Source: ANME-2 cluster archaeon
Lineage (GTDB): Archaea > Halobacteriota > Methanosarcinia > Methanosarcinales > Methanocomedenaceae
NCBI GenBank assembly: GCA_023544605.1
Contig: JAMJFQ010000035.1
Coordinates: 1 to 13,572, forward strand
Length of the DNA: 13,572 bases
Direction: 5' to 3'
This document shows positions 1-6,478 of the stretch, in pieces (the first letter of the stretch is position 1; the number at the start of each line of letters is the position of its first letter). The notes below the pieces were generated by a model, which ran no database searches, had not been told where the DNA came from, and was given only the letters and a program-made list of their open reading frames with translations. The position numbers and the translations under genes were made by a program.

Positions 1-2
1 TT

Positions 3-305
3 ACTGAAATAGATGTCAAACAGACACTCAAAACCAAACTCGATGTAGACTTTGACGACCACATAATCCTGGGAGCATGTAACCCGCCGTTCGCATACAA
101 GGCATTGACTGCAGAAAGGGATATTGGAGTCCTGCTCCCCTGTAATGTGACTGTCTATACGCAAGATGGGAAAACTTATGTCAGCGCAATATTGCCAACT
201 GTCCAGCTTGGGAAAGTAGGTAATCCTGAGCTGATACCAATTGCAGAGGAGATCGAGGAGATGCTTAAGAGAGCGGTTGATGCTGTTGCGGAAGAAAGCA
301 CATAA
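3..305 (+). CDS. DUF302 family protein, 3' part only
   Basis: The reading frame is open from the left edge, so the start codon lies outside the window; about 100 C-terminal residues are present, ending in TAA. The segment ILGACNPPFAYKAL followed by IGVLLPCNVTVY is characteristic of the DUF302 family: a GACNP cysteine, then a second cysteine in LLPCN. After it comes a short glycine/proline-containing strand region and an acidic helical tail (IAEEIEEMLKRAVDAVAEE). DUF302 proteins are small soluble proteins of unknown biochemical function; the two conserved cysteines suggest metal or redox chemistry, but that is inference. An internal ATT/ATG-type start near 105 would remove the first conserved cysteine, so the gene is called as truncated by the window edge. 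It converges on the UbiB-like gene. Family assignment is fairly secure; no function can be given. Confidence 0.82.
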   Translation, partial: TEIDVKQTLKTKLDVDFDDHIILGACNPPFAYKALTAERDIGVLLPCNVTVYTQDGKTYVSAILPTVQLGKVGNPELIPIAEEIEEMLKRAVDAVAEEST

Positions 306-424
306 ATGGATACCCGGCCCCCGTCCATTATTCAACTGTCCCGCCGCCCGTCATCCTTCACTCCATCTGCGCCCCCTCCCTGCACCTTACCCGGGGTCGG
401 TGTTCGTGCTTATGCTTGTACTGC
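306..424. other. C-rich convergent intergenic gap
   Basis: This 119-bp gap lies between two convergent genes. Its + strand is strikingly pyrimidine- and C-rich (runs such as CCCGGCCCCCGTCC and GCGCCCCCTCCCTGCACC), unlike the A/T-rich gaps elsewhere in the window. No convincing hairpin, RNA gene or conserved ORF is visible. The short frames that cross it look like random translation. Confidence 0.4.
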
Positions 425-1975
425 TCAACTAAACCATACAAATATTGCGGTGGCAAGTATAGCAAATCCAAGCACAAATAAACCTTTCTTCAATATACTC
501 TGCCTCTTTTGCCTGGCTGCCGTGTTCCTTTCTATGGACTTCATAACGTAATCAAGGGAATCAAATGCATGGTCGACCCTTGCCGGCAGGGATCTGAACA
601 TCAAATAATAATTAGCCGCATCCTTCTGTATGGTCCTCGCAACCATATCAGGACTGAACCTGGCACGCATCGACTTCCCCACCAGTGCCTCGGCCTCATC
701 CATGATATTGAATGCAGGGTCCAGTTTCATACATACATCCTCCACCAGGAACAGTGCCCGCTCCAGCCGTGAGAATATCCTTGGCATGGAAATATTATAT
801 TTTACAGCCAGCATCACGTAATTATCGCTTTGCTTCTCTCCGGCCTTACTGAAATGCTGCCTGGAGATAACCATATCCATATCCTCCTTGAAAGCATGCA
901 CATCAATGTTCCTATCCTTCACTGACCCGATCCTGAAGAAATAATCAGTAGCAATGTCCACATCTCTCTTAAATACCCCATAGAACAAGTTAAACAGGTT
1001 CCACTGGAGTTCGCTATCAAGTACACCCACAGCACCAAAATCCAACAGCGCGATACTGCCATCTTCAAGGGCTATGATATTCCCGCCATGGGGGTCGGCA
1101 TGGAAAAAACCATCCAGATAGATCTGCTTCAGGTAACTATCACTTATCAATTTGACCAGTTTGGTACTTTTATCCCTGTCAATATCATGTAGATCCTGGA
1201 TCTGGTTCCCATGAATAAATTCCATTACCAGCACTGTTTCCCTGGTATAATCCCAGAACACATCTGGTATCTTCACATCCTCGTTATCCTTGAAATTCTC
1301 TTTGAACCTCTCAATGTTCAAAGCCTCGCTCTTGTAGTCCAGTTCTCTGGTAAGCATATCCTTGAAATCGTCAAGGAATCCGTCAACGTCAAAATCCTTT
1401 CCGAAACCGAAAACGCCAAAAAGCAACCTTTTCAGGTCCTTCATTATCATCAGGTCAAGATTGATCGTATCGATAACATCAGGTCTGGCGATTTTCACTG
1501 CAACTTCCCGGCCATCTATCACCGCCCTATATACCTGGCCAATGGAAGCACTGGCTATGGGTTTTGTATCGAATTCGTTATACAGGTCAAGGATATCATT
1601 GCAGTGGTAGCAGAACGGACTGTGCTCCTCGGGCACGGTATCGCAGATACAATCTGCTTCAAAAGATTTCCTCATACTTTCAAAAGGCAATACTTCTACA
1701 TCGTCATGCAACCTGTCCAGTTCCATGATATATGCTCTTGGCAAAAGGTCAGGTCTGTTGCTCAGGGTCTGGCCCAGTTTTATGAAAGTGGGTCCCAGTT
1801 CTTCGAACGCCTTTCTGAGTTTGACTGCATTGTTACGATATTTTTGGTCTATCTGGCATGAACATTTCTTATCAGAAACATAATCCTGTTTGATATCTGT
1901 ATATAAAAGGGAGAAAAGATTGTATTTTATAAAAACAATAATTATCCTGAAATATCTACCTGATTTTTCAAACAT
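425..1975 (-). CDS. UbiB/AarF (ABC1) family atypical protein kinase-like ATPase
   Basis: A 516-residue member of the UbiB/COQ8/ABC1 family, atypical kinases that bind ATP and support isoprenoid-quinone biosynthesis or lipid homeostasis in bacteria and mitochondria; the archaeal substrate is unknown. The family hallmarks appear in order: the KxGQ motif (KLGQ, residues 66-69); the A-rich-loop equivalent ASASIGQ (141-147); the ATP-binding lysine in VAVKIARP (K161); the catalytic-loop HADPHGGN (292-299); and the metal-binding DFG (312-314). A hydrophobic helix (about 495-515) ends the protein, suggesting membrane attachment. Length is close to family norms. An unusual insertion at about 108-126 holds four cysteines (CxC then CxxC), and another CxC lies at 38-40. 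ATG start at 1975 has no clear ribosome binding site. A TATA-like element about 25-30 bp upstream suggests a very short leader. A link to methanophenazine or other isoprenoid lipid synthesis would be a guess. Confidence 0.9.
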   Translation of the reverse strand: MFEKSGRYFRIIIVFIKYNLFSLLYTDIKQDYVSDKKCSCQIDQKYRNNAVKLRKAFEELGPTFIKLGQTLSNRPDLLPRAYIMELDRLHDDVEVLPFESMRKSFEADCICDTVPEEHSPFCYHCNDILDLYNEFDTKPIASASIGQVYRAVIDGREVAVKIARPDVIDTINLDLMIMKDLKRLLFGVFGFGKDFDVDGFLDDFKDMLTRELDYKSEALNIERFKENFKDNEDVKIPDVFWDYTRETVLVMEFIHGNQIQDLHDIDRDKSTKLVKLISDSYLKQIYLDGFFHADPHGGNIIALEDGSIALLDFGAVGVLDSELQWNLFNLFYGVFKRDVDIATDYFFRIGSVKDRNIDVHAFKEDMDMVISRQHFSKAGEKQSDNYVMLAVKYNISMPRIFSRLERALFLVEDVCMKLDPAFNIMDEAEALVGKSMRARFSPDMVARTIQKDAANYYLMFRSLPARVDHAFDSLDYVMKSIERNTAARQKRQSILKKGLFVLGFAILATAIFVWFS

Positions 1976-1997
1976 GATACGTGAAAATATGAAACTG

Positions 1998-2007
1998 TAT
2001 TATTTAA
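1998..2007 (-). promoter_or_regulatory. Putative TATA box of the UbiB-like gene
   Basis: Read on the minus strand this is TTAAATAATA, ending 22 bp before the ATG. A start site about 25 bp downstream would give a leaderless or nearly leaderless mRNA, which agrees with the missing Shine-Dalgarno sequence. This rests only on sequence likeness. Confidence 0.35.
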
Positions 2008-2061
2008 GTCTGTTTGCGTCATCTCATTCATTGAATATGGTTATCCATATCATAATAAAAA

Positions 2062-2090
2062 TATGTCCGGAGTAGTTAATTCCGGACATA
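2062..2090. repeat. Perfect 10-bp inverted repeat (hairpin or operator)
   Basis: TATGTCCGGA, a 9-nt loop (GTAGTTAAT), then TCCGGACATA. It lies 87 bp upstream of the UbiB-like gene and 335 bp upstream of the MoaD-like gene, and has no T-tract on either side. A dimeric-regulator operator is therefore as likely as an RNA hairpin. The GC-rich core (TCCGGA) stands out against its A/T-rich surroundings. Confidence 0.6.
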
Positions 2091-2370
2091 GCCAGTCTGC
2101 CACCCTGGAGGCTAAATAATTGGGTACGTTCACCAAGGTTAATTTTTGGATGGGATTTAAGGTAGACTTAGGCAAATGATACTATGATAGGGAACATTAA
2201 CCTGATTTTGGTTTACAAATAAAAAACTTCAATTCAATTAATTTGCAAAATGAATACTGTCATAAATTCATGGAATAAAGGGTCCATCATAGTGATATTT
2301 TAAGGATGATATTTCCTGCCATCACATACTTTTCGGATGTTAAAAAATGTTATTTTGTAAACAACAATCC

Positions 2371-2380
2371 TAATAAATAG
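2371..2380 (+). promoter_or_regulatory. Putative TATA box for the MoaD-like gene
   Basis: TAATAAATAG lies 45-54 bp before the ATG at 2425. The same 10-mer occurs in front of the pyrophosphatase gene at 2809-2818. A start site 25 bp downstream (near 2405) would leave a leader of about 20 nt containing the Shine-Dalgarno-like GAGGA at 2413-2417, seven bases before the ATG. Confidence 0.5.
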
Positions 2381-2424
2381 ACCCTGATATAGTAACTTCA
2401 CCTGAGAACAATGAGGATATTGCC

Positions 2425-2721
2425 ATGCGCATCACCATTGAGTTTGATTTTATACAGAAAGATCTTCTAGGGGAACAGCAGGAGACTGATGTAGAAAATG
2501 GGACCACACTATTGCATTTACTCAAATCAGTGGATCGTTCCATCGAAGATGCATGCAGTTCTGTGGGAGAGAACCCCAGGCCTTTCAAGCTTTTGAATGA
2601 AAAAGGGGAACTGAACGGCTGCATCGTGGTAATCAATGGCGAAACCCCGTCCGGTCTGCTCAACTATGGCCTCAGGGACGGTGACACCATATCACTACTC
2701 TACGGGTACTGCGGCGGATAA
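2425..2721 (+). CDS. MoaD/ThiS/SAMP-like beta-grasp protein with C-terminal Gly-Gly
   Basis: A 98-residue protein of the ubiquitin-like beta-grasp superfamily. Visible features are the opening strand MRITIEFDF, a middle helix around LLHLLKSV, the IVVINGE strand typical of MoaD/ThiS proteins, LRDGDTISLL just before the end, and the terminal GYCGG. Members with an exposed C-terminal diglycine are adenylated by an E1-like enzyme. They then either carry sulfur as a thiocarboxylate (molybdopterin, thiamine or tRNA thiolation) or, in archaea, are conjugated to proteins as SAMPs. The cysteine directly before the diglycine is unusual. Which role applies cannot be told, since no E1-like, MoaE or ThiG gene is in the window. 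The start is supported by GAGGA at 2413-2417. The neighbouring pyrophosphatase has its own promoter, so the two are probably not one transcription unit. Confidence 0.82.
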   Translation: MRITIEFDFIQKDLLGEQQETDVENGTTLLHLLKSVDRSIEDACSSVGENPRPFKLLNEKGELNGCIVVINGETPSGLLNYGLRDGDTISLLYGYCGG

Positions 2722-2787
2722 CATTATCACAGACCCGAGGGAGAATCCGTTAATCTTTTAATATATGTAAGCCTTTAAAATGCCGGA

Positions 2788-2803
2788 TTTAGCCTTGGCT
2801 AAA
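2788..2803. promoter_or_regulatory. Palindromic operator candidate upstream of hppA
   Basis: TTTAGCC-TT-GGCTAAA is a perfect 7-bp inverted repeat with a 2-nt centre. It ends 3 bp before the TATA-like element of the pyrophosphatase gene, where an archaeal regulator could help or block TBP/TFB loading. The short centre disfavours an RNA hairpin and favours a protein-binding dyad. The regulator is unknown. Confidence 0.5.
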
Positions 2804-2806
2804 ATT

Positions 2807-2873
2807 TTTAATAAATAGAAAAAACCATAACCAATAGAGTGGCATATCCAATAACATTTATGAAAAAGGAGGA
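2807..2873 (+). promoter_or_regulatory. hppA promoter (TATA) and strong ribosome binding site
   Basis: The TATA-like TTTAATAAATAG lies at 2807-2818, sharing TAATAAATAG with the MoaD-like promoter. It predicts a start near 2840 and a leader of about 40 nt. AAGGAGGA at 2866-2873, five bases before the ATG, is the strongest Shine-Dalgarno in the window and fixes the start codon at 2879. Confidence 0.65.
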
Positions 2874-2878
2874 ATTAA

Positions 2879-4924
2879 ATGGATTCATCAACATTGTTAT
2901 ATCTTGCCCCCCTGGCAGGATTATTAAGTTTGGCATTTGCCGGGATTTTCGCTAAGAAGGTACTTAAAAGCGATCCGGGCACACCAGAAATGCAAAAGAT
3001 ATCAGGTGCTATACAGGAAGGTGCCATGGCATACCTGAACCGCCAGTACAAGACCATTTCCATAGTGGCGGTCATACTGGCCATAGTCATGTTCATCGCA
3101 CTCCCGAAAGAGGACGCCCTGAACATGAAGACCACAATAGGGTTTCTTGTCGGAGCCGTGAGTTCGGCACTGGCAGGTTATATCGGCATGAACGTATCGG
3201 TCAGGGCTAATGTCAGGACCGCCCAGAAAGCCAAAGAAGGCTTGCAGGGTGCCATGGACGTGGCATTCAAGGGCGGCGCGGTCACAGGTCTGGCCGTTGT
3301 TGGTCTGGCACTGCTGGGTACCAGCGGTTTTTACATATTGTTCGGCGATGTTGACATGGTGATCGGCTTTGGTTTTGGTGCCAGTCTCATAAGCCTGTTC
3401 GCCAGGGTAGGCGGCGGCATATTCACCAAAGCAGCCGATGTAGGTGCTGACCTGGTAGGTAAGATCGAGGCAGGCATTCCCGAGGATGACCCCAGAAATG
3501 CCGGCGTTATTGCTGATAACGTAGGCGACAACGTAGGTGACTGTGCAGGCATGGGCGCCGACCTGTTCGAGACCTATGTAGTAACCGCACTGGCAGCCAT
3601 GCTGCTTGGCGGACTTGTCATAGACCGGTTCCCCAATGCAATTCTGTTCCCGTTAATGCTGGGTTCATCTGCCATCGTGGCATCCATCATTGCAGTGTTC
3701 TTTGTCAAGATCGGTGATGACGGGAAGATCATGAAGGCACTGTACAAAGGCGTGGCTGTAGCGGCGATAATTAGTCTTGTACTGTTCTATTTCGTAACCG
3801 ATATGCTGATGGGAGATATTAAATTCTATTATTCCGCCCTTATCGGTACGGTCATCATGGTCCTGATGGTAATAATTACCGAGTACTACACATCTGGTTC
3901 ATTCAGGCCTGTGAAATCCATCGCAGATTCCTCACAGACCGGTGCCGGAACCAATATCATCACCGGTCTTGCCGTGGGTCTTGAGAGTACGGGCCTGCCT
4001 GTCATCGTGATAGCAAGCGGTATTCTGGGAGCATTCTACGTTGGCGGTGGTTTTGTCCCTGGACAGGAGATCGTCGGTCTTTACAGCATAGCCATTGCAG
4101 CAGCAGCCATGCTTTCCACCACAGGTATCATCGTTGCCCTGGACTCCTATGGTCCCATCACCGATAATGCGGGCGGTATTGCCGAAATGGCGAACCTACC
4201 TGAGGAAACCCGTAAGACCACCGACGCCCTTGACAGCGTTGGCAATACCACAAAAGCAGTTACCAAAGGATATGCGATAGGTTCTGCCGGATTGGGTGCA
4301 CTTGCCCTGTTTGCAGATTATACACACAAAGTAGGATTAATGGACGATCCACAATTACTGAGTCTTTCCAATCCACTTGTGCTGGTAGGTCTGTTCATTG
4401 GCGGACTGCTACCATTCCTGTTCAGTGCTGTTACTATGAAAGCGGTCGGAAAAGCTGCATTTGAAATTGTCAACGAGGTCAGGCGCCAGTTCAGGGAAAT
4501 ACCCGGCATCATGGAAGGCACGGCAAAACCTGAATACGGTAAGTGTGTGGACATCGTGACGAGGGCTGCTATCCGTGAAATGGCACTCCCTGGCATAATG
4601 GCTATTGGTGTACCCCTGGCTGTCGGAATGCTGCTTGGTAAAGAAGCACTGGCCGGCATGCTTATCGGTATCATTGTAGTCGGCCTGATGATGGCCCTGA
4701 TGATGGCAAATGGCGGAGGAGCATGGGATAATGCCAAAAAGCTTATCGAGGACGGTGCATACGGCGGCAAAGGCTCAGAGGCTCACAAAGCTGCCGTAGT
4801 AGGGGATACCGTAGGTGACCCGTTCAAGGACACCTCGGGCCCGGCCCTGAATGCCCTTATCAAGGTAGTGAACATGATAGCTATCCTGTTCTCTGCCCTG
4901 TTCATAAATTCAGGCCTGTTTTAA
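2879..4924 (+). CDS. hppA: Membrane-bound proton-translocating pyrophosphatase, K+-independent type
   Basis: Integral membrane pyrophosphatase of 681 residues, the normal length. It couples PPi hydrolysis to outward ion pumping and recovers energy from biosynthetic PPi. Family signatures: DVGADLVGK (187-195) and DNVGDNVGD (213-221), which bind Mg-PPi; DNAGGIAEM (429-437); and near the C terminus GDTVGDPFKDTSGP, completing the active site. The subtype motif reads GNTTKAVTKG (455-464). Lysine at 459 and threonine at 462 are the K+-independent, H+-pumping signature; K+-dependent (often Na+-pumping) enzymes have Ala and Gly there. The protein is strongly hydrophobic throughout, consistent with the family's roughly 16 helices. 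Methanosarcina mazei has two such pumps; by motif this one resembles the H+-type Mvp2 (from memory). The gene is monocistronic in appearance, with its own TATA element, palindrome, strong ribosome binding site and a downstream terminator-like hairpin. Confidence 0.97.
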   Translation: MDSSTLLYLAPLAGLLSLAFAGIFAKKVLKSDPGTPEMQKISGAIQEGAMAYLNRQYKTISIVAVILAIVMFIALPKEDALNMKTTIGFLVGAVSSALAGYIGMNVSVRANVRTAQKAKEGLQGAMDVAFKGGAVTGLAVVGLALLGTSGFYILFGDVDMVIGFGFGASLISLFARVGGGIFTKAADVGADLVGKIEAGIPEDDPRNAGVIADNVGDNVGDCAGMGADLFETYVVTALAAMLLGGLVIDRFPNAILFPLMLGSSAIVASIIAVFFVKIGDDGKIMKALYKGVAVAAIISLVLFYFVTDMLMGDIKFYYSALIGTVIMVLMVIITEYYTSGSFRPVKSIADSSQTGAGTNIITGLAVGLESTGLPVIVIASGILGAFYVGGGFVPGQEIVGLYSIAIAAAAMLSTTGIIVALDSYGPITDNAGGIAEMANLPEETRKTTDALDSVGNTTKAVTKGYAIGSAGLGALALFADYTHKVGLMDDPQLLSLSNPLVLVGLFIGGLLPFLFSAVTMKAVGKAAFEIVNEVRRQFREIPGIMEGTAKPEYGKCVDIVTRAAIREMALPGIMAIGVPLAVGMLLGKEALAGMLIGIIVVGLMMALMMANGGGAWDNAKKLIEDGAYGGKGSEAHKAAVVGDTVGDPFKDTSGPALNALIKVVNMIAILFSALFINSGLF

Positions 4925-4943
4925 GTATAAAATAAGAATTTGA

Positions 4944-4978
4944 GGAAGGGGTATTCCCCCTTCCGAATAACTTTTTTT
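4944..4978 (+). terminator. Hairpin plus T-tract after hppA
   Basis: GGAAGGGG, a 5-nt loop (TATTC), then CCCCTTCC forms a perfect 8-bp GC-rich stem at 4944-4964. Eight bases further a run of seven T follows (4972-4978). The hairpin lies 20 bp after the hppA stop and between convergent genes. The T-run suits + strand termination. Confidence 0.7.
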
Positions 4979-5004
4979 GAAAAAATATTTCAATTCAGGT
5001 ACGA

Positions 5005-5955
5005 TCACATCTTCTCACGCACAGGCTCAAGTATCCTGTTCATGTAATCCGATGCACCGGCTTTCAGGTCCATGGGGTGCAGTTCCTTTGATGCGAAGGC
5101 AGCTTCTATCTCCTCATAGGACCCATAATGCAGGTCACCGCCATACTTTTCAGGCCGCTGGATAGTAATCTCCTCATACCGTGGTATGATATGGTACCTG
5201 AATAGTGCAAGCACCGGATTATCCACAATATCACCCTCAGGACAGAACGCCTTATTGACCTTCTTCTTTACCTCCTTCTCGGTATCATCCATGGAAATGA
5301 AATTATTTGCAGACGAAGACATCTTCTTACCGTCCAGTCCAAGCAGGATGGGTGTATGGATACAGATTGGTGCCTTGTACCCCAGCCCCGGCAATCCTTC
5401 CCTGGCAAGCATGTGTATCTTGCGCTGGTCAATGCCGCCCACAGCCACATCCACACCCAGCATGGCAATATCCACGGCCTGCATCAGGGGATAGACCATC
5501 TGGGACACCTTTGGGTTATCAGCACTACGGCTCACTTCGTCCATACTGCGTTTGGCACGATTAAGCGTAGTATCCCGGGCCAGTTTCAGCACACTTAACA
5601 TATAATCAGGCTCAAGCTGGTAATCTGAGCCATAGACATATTTGGTCTTCTTCTCATCGAGTCCCAGCGCAATAAAACAATCCCTGTTAAAATCTGCAAT
5701 TCTCCGGACCTCTTCCATGGTCCCTTTCTCGTTCAGGTACGCATGGACATCTGCCAGCAGCACAGTTACATTGAACCCTGCATTTTGCAGGTCAATGAGC
5801 TTATTGACAGTAAGCACATGCCCCATATGTATCTTACCGCTGGGTTCATAACCTACGTAAGCGGTAGGAGAATCCTTTGATTCAATAAGGGCCTCAAGTT
5901 CTTCCTGTGTTACGATCTCTTCCGTATTGCGTTTGATAAGTGCCAACCTGTCCAT
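5005..5955 (-). CDS. tyrS: Tyrosyl-tRNA synthetase, archaeal type
   Basis: Class I aminoacyl-tRNA synthetase, 316 residues, close to the compact archaeal/eukaryotic TyrRS (about 306 in Methanocaldococcus). It activates tyrosine with ATP and charges tRNA-Tyr in the cytoplasm. The HIGH-type motif is HMGH (43-46), within YVGYEPSGKIHMGH, whose tyrosine lines the tyrosine pocket. The pocket helix VYPLMQAVDIAMLG (154-167) carries the Tyr, Gln and Asp that recognise the substrate, and GGIDQRK follows at 173-179. The KMSKS-type loop is GKKMSSS (209-215). The C-terminal part (about 225-316) is the small anticodon-recognition domain; there is no S4 domain, as expected for archaea. ATG at 5955 is preceded by a weak GGTGG. 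A TATA-like element lies 46-57 bp upstream, so the gene has its own promoter although it follows the response regulator by only 84 bp. Confidence 0.96.
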   Translation of the reverse strand: MDRLALIKRNTEEIVTQEELEALIESKDSPTAYVGYEPSGKIHMGHVLTVNKLIDLQNAGFNVTVLLADVHAYLNEKGTMEEVRRIADFNRDCFIALGLDEKKTKYVYGSDYQLEPDYMLSVLKLARDTTLNRAKRSMDEVSRSADNPKVSQMVYPLMQAVDIAMLGVDVAVGGIDQRKIHMLAREGLPGLGYKAPICIHTPILLGLDGKKMSSSANNFISMDDTEKEVKKKVNKAFCPEGDIVDNPVLALFRYHIIPRYEEITIQRPEKYGGDLHYGSYEEIEAAFASKELHPMDLKAGASDYMNRILEPVREKM

Positions 5956-6000
5956 ATCTGTTCAACCACCAATGTGACTGCTGAGTACACTATTTTAGAT

Positions 6001-6012
6001 AATATAAATATA
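6001..6012 (-). promoter_or_regulatory. Putative TATA box of tyrS
   Basis: On the minus strand the run TATATTTATATT lies 46-57 bp before the tyrS ATG, in the short gap behind the response-regulator gene. A start site near 5976 would leave a leader of about 20 nt, containing the weak GGTGG site. Confidence 0.55.
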
Positions 6013-6021
6013 TCTACACGC

Positions 6022-6041
6022 AGCAGACGAGATTTTCTGCT
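6022..6041 (-). terminator. Weak hairpin at the end of the response-regulator gene
   Basis: AGCAGA and TCTGCT form a 6-bp stem around an 8-nt loop, overlapping the TAG stop of the regulator gene. On the minus strand A/T-rich sequence follows, but no clean T-run. It could end the signalling operon just before the tyrS promoter, or be chance. Confidence 0.25.
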
Positions 6042-6408
6042 ACTCGCCAAGTACCTTCTTCACACTGTCAATAAGTTCAAAACGGCCGAAAGGTTTAGTG
6101 ATATAATCTTCCACACCCACCACATGCAACCCTATCATCTTATCAATGGGTTGGGCCTTAGCAGTTAACATGATAATGGGTATGTCCTTCGTTTCTGCAT
6201 TCTCGATGATCTCCTTGCGTACCGCCCAACCGTCCATATGAGGCATCATGATGTCAAGGAGCACCAGATCAGGTTTATCCATCCTTATCTTCTCAAGTGC
6301 TTCCTCTCCGCTGTAAGCAACTGATGTCTCATAACCTTCTGTTTCCAGGACCAATTTCACAAGGTCGACGGTATCAGGTTCATCATCCACTACCATTATT
6401 TTTGCCAT
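6040..6408 (-). CDS. Single-domain response regulator (CheY-like receiver)
   Basis: A 122-residue protein consisting only of a receiver domain. The acidic pair is D8-D9 (VVDDEP), the phospho-acceptor is D52 in LLDIMMP, the switch threonine is T82 in MLTAKA, and the invariant lysine is K105 in ITKPF. All canonical residues are present, so it should accept phosphate from a histidine kinase. There is no output domain, so it must act through protein contacts or as a phosphate carrier, which is common in archaea. The kinase gene lies 70 bp upstream on the same strand and is the obvious partner. It can be transcribed separately: a TATA-like element and a GGAGGAG ribosome site lie in that gap. It ends in TAG. 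Confidence 0.95.
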   Translation of the reverse strand: MAKIMVVDDEPDTVDLVKLVLETEGYETSVAYSGEEALEKIRMDKPDLVLLDIMMPHMDGWAVRKEIIENAETKDIPIIMLTAKAQPIDKMIGLHVVGVEDYITKPFGRFELIDSVKKVLGE

Positions 6409-6419
6409 AAAAAAAAATA

Positions 6420-6463
6420 CTCCTCCGGCTTAAATCTATTTTTTAAAGTCATATTATTTATAC
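6420..6463 (-). promoter_or_regulatory. Internal promoter and ribosome binding site of the response regulator
   Basis: On the minus strand GTATAAATAATA (about 6452-6463) is a good archaeal TATA element. GGAGGAG (6420-6426) lies 11 nt before the ATG, separated by an A/T run. The regulator can therefore be made independently of the upstream kinase operon. Confidence 0.6.
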
Positions 6464-6478
6464 CTATAAGTTTCAATA

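Larger units (their letters stand above)
1976..2424. other. 449-bp A/T-rich divergent intergenic region
   Basis: The region separates the UbiB-like gene (-) from the MoaD-like gene (+). It holds a TATA-like element at each end, a perfect 10-bp inverted repeat at 2062-2090, and a weaker 8-bp inverted pair AGGTTAAT/ATTAACCT at 2136-2143 and 2196-2203. No tRNA-like cloverleaf, no credible ORF and no tandem repeat was seen in the remainder. Its length leaves room for a small RNA or operator sites, but nothing identifies one. Confidence 0.5.

Noticed and set aside
1211..1861. 216-codon open frame on + opposite the UbiB-like gene
   Set aside because: It is antisense to a gene with every UbiB-family motif intact; its translation shows no recognisable domain and it has no ribosome site.
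1976..2424. tRNA or other structured RNA gene in the long gap
   Set aside because: No cloverleaf arms or GTTCRAAYC-like T-loop were found; only one strong hairpin and one weak one are visible.
4318..4770. 150-codon open frame on - opposite hppA
   Set aside because: Antisense to a very well conserved gene; its Ser/Pro/Ile-rich composition is what the complement of membrane-helix codons gives.
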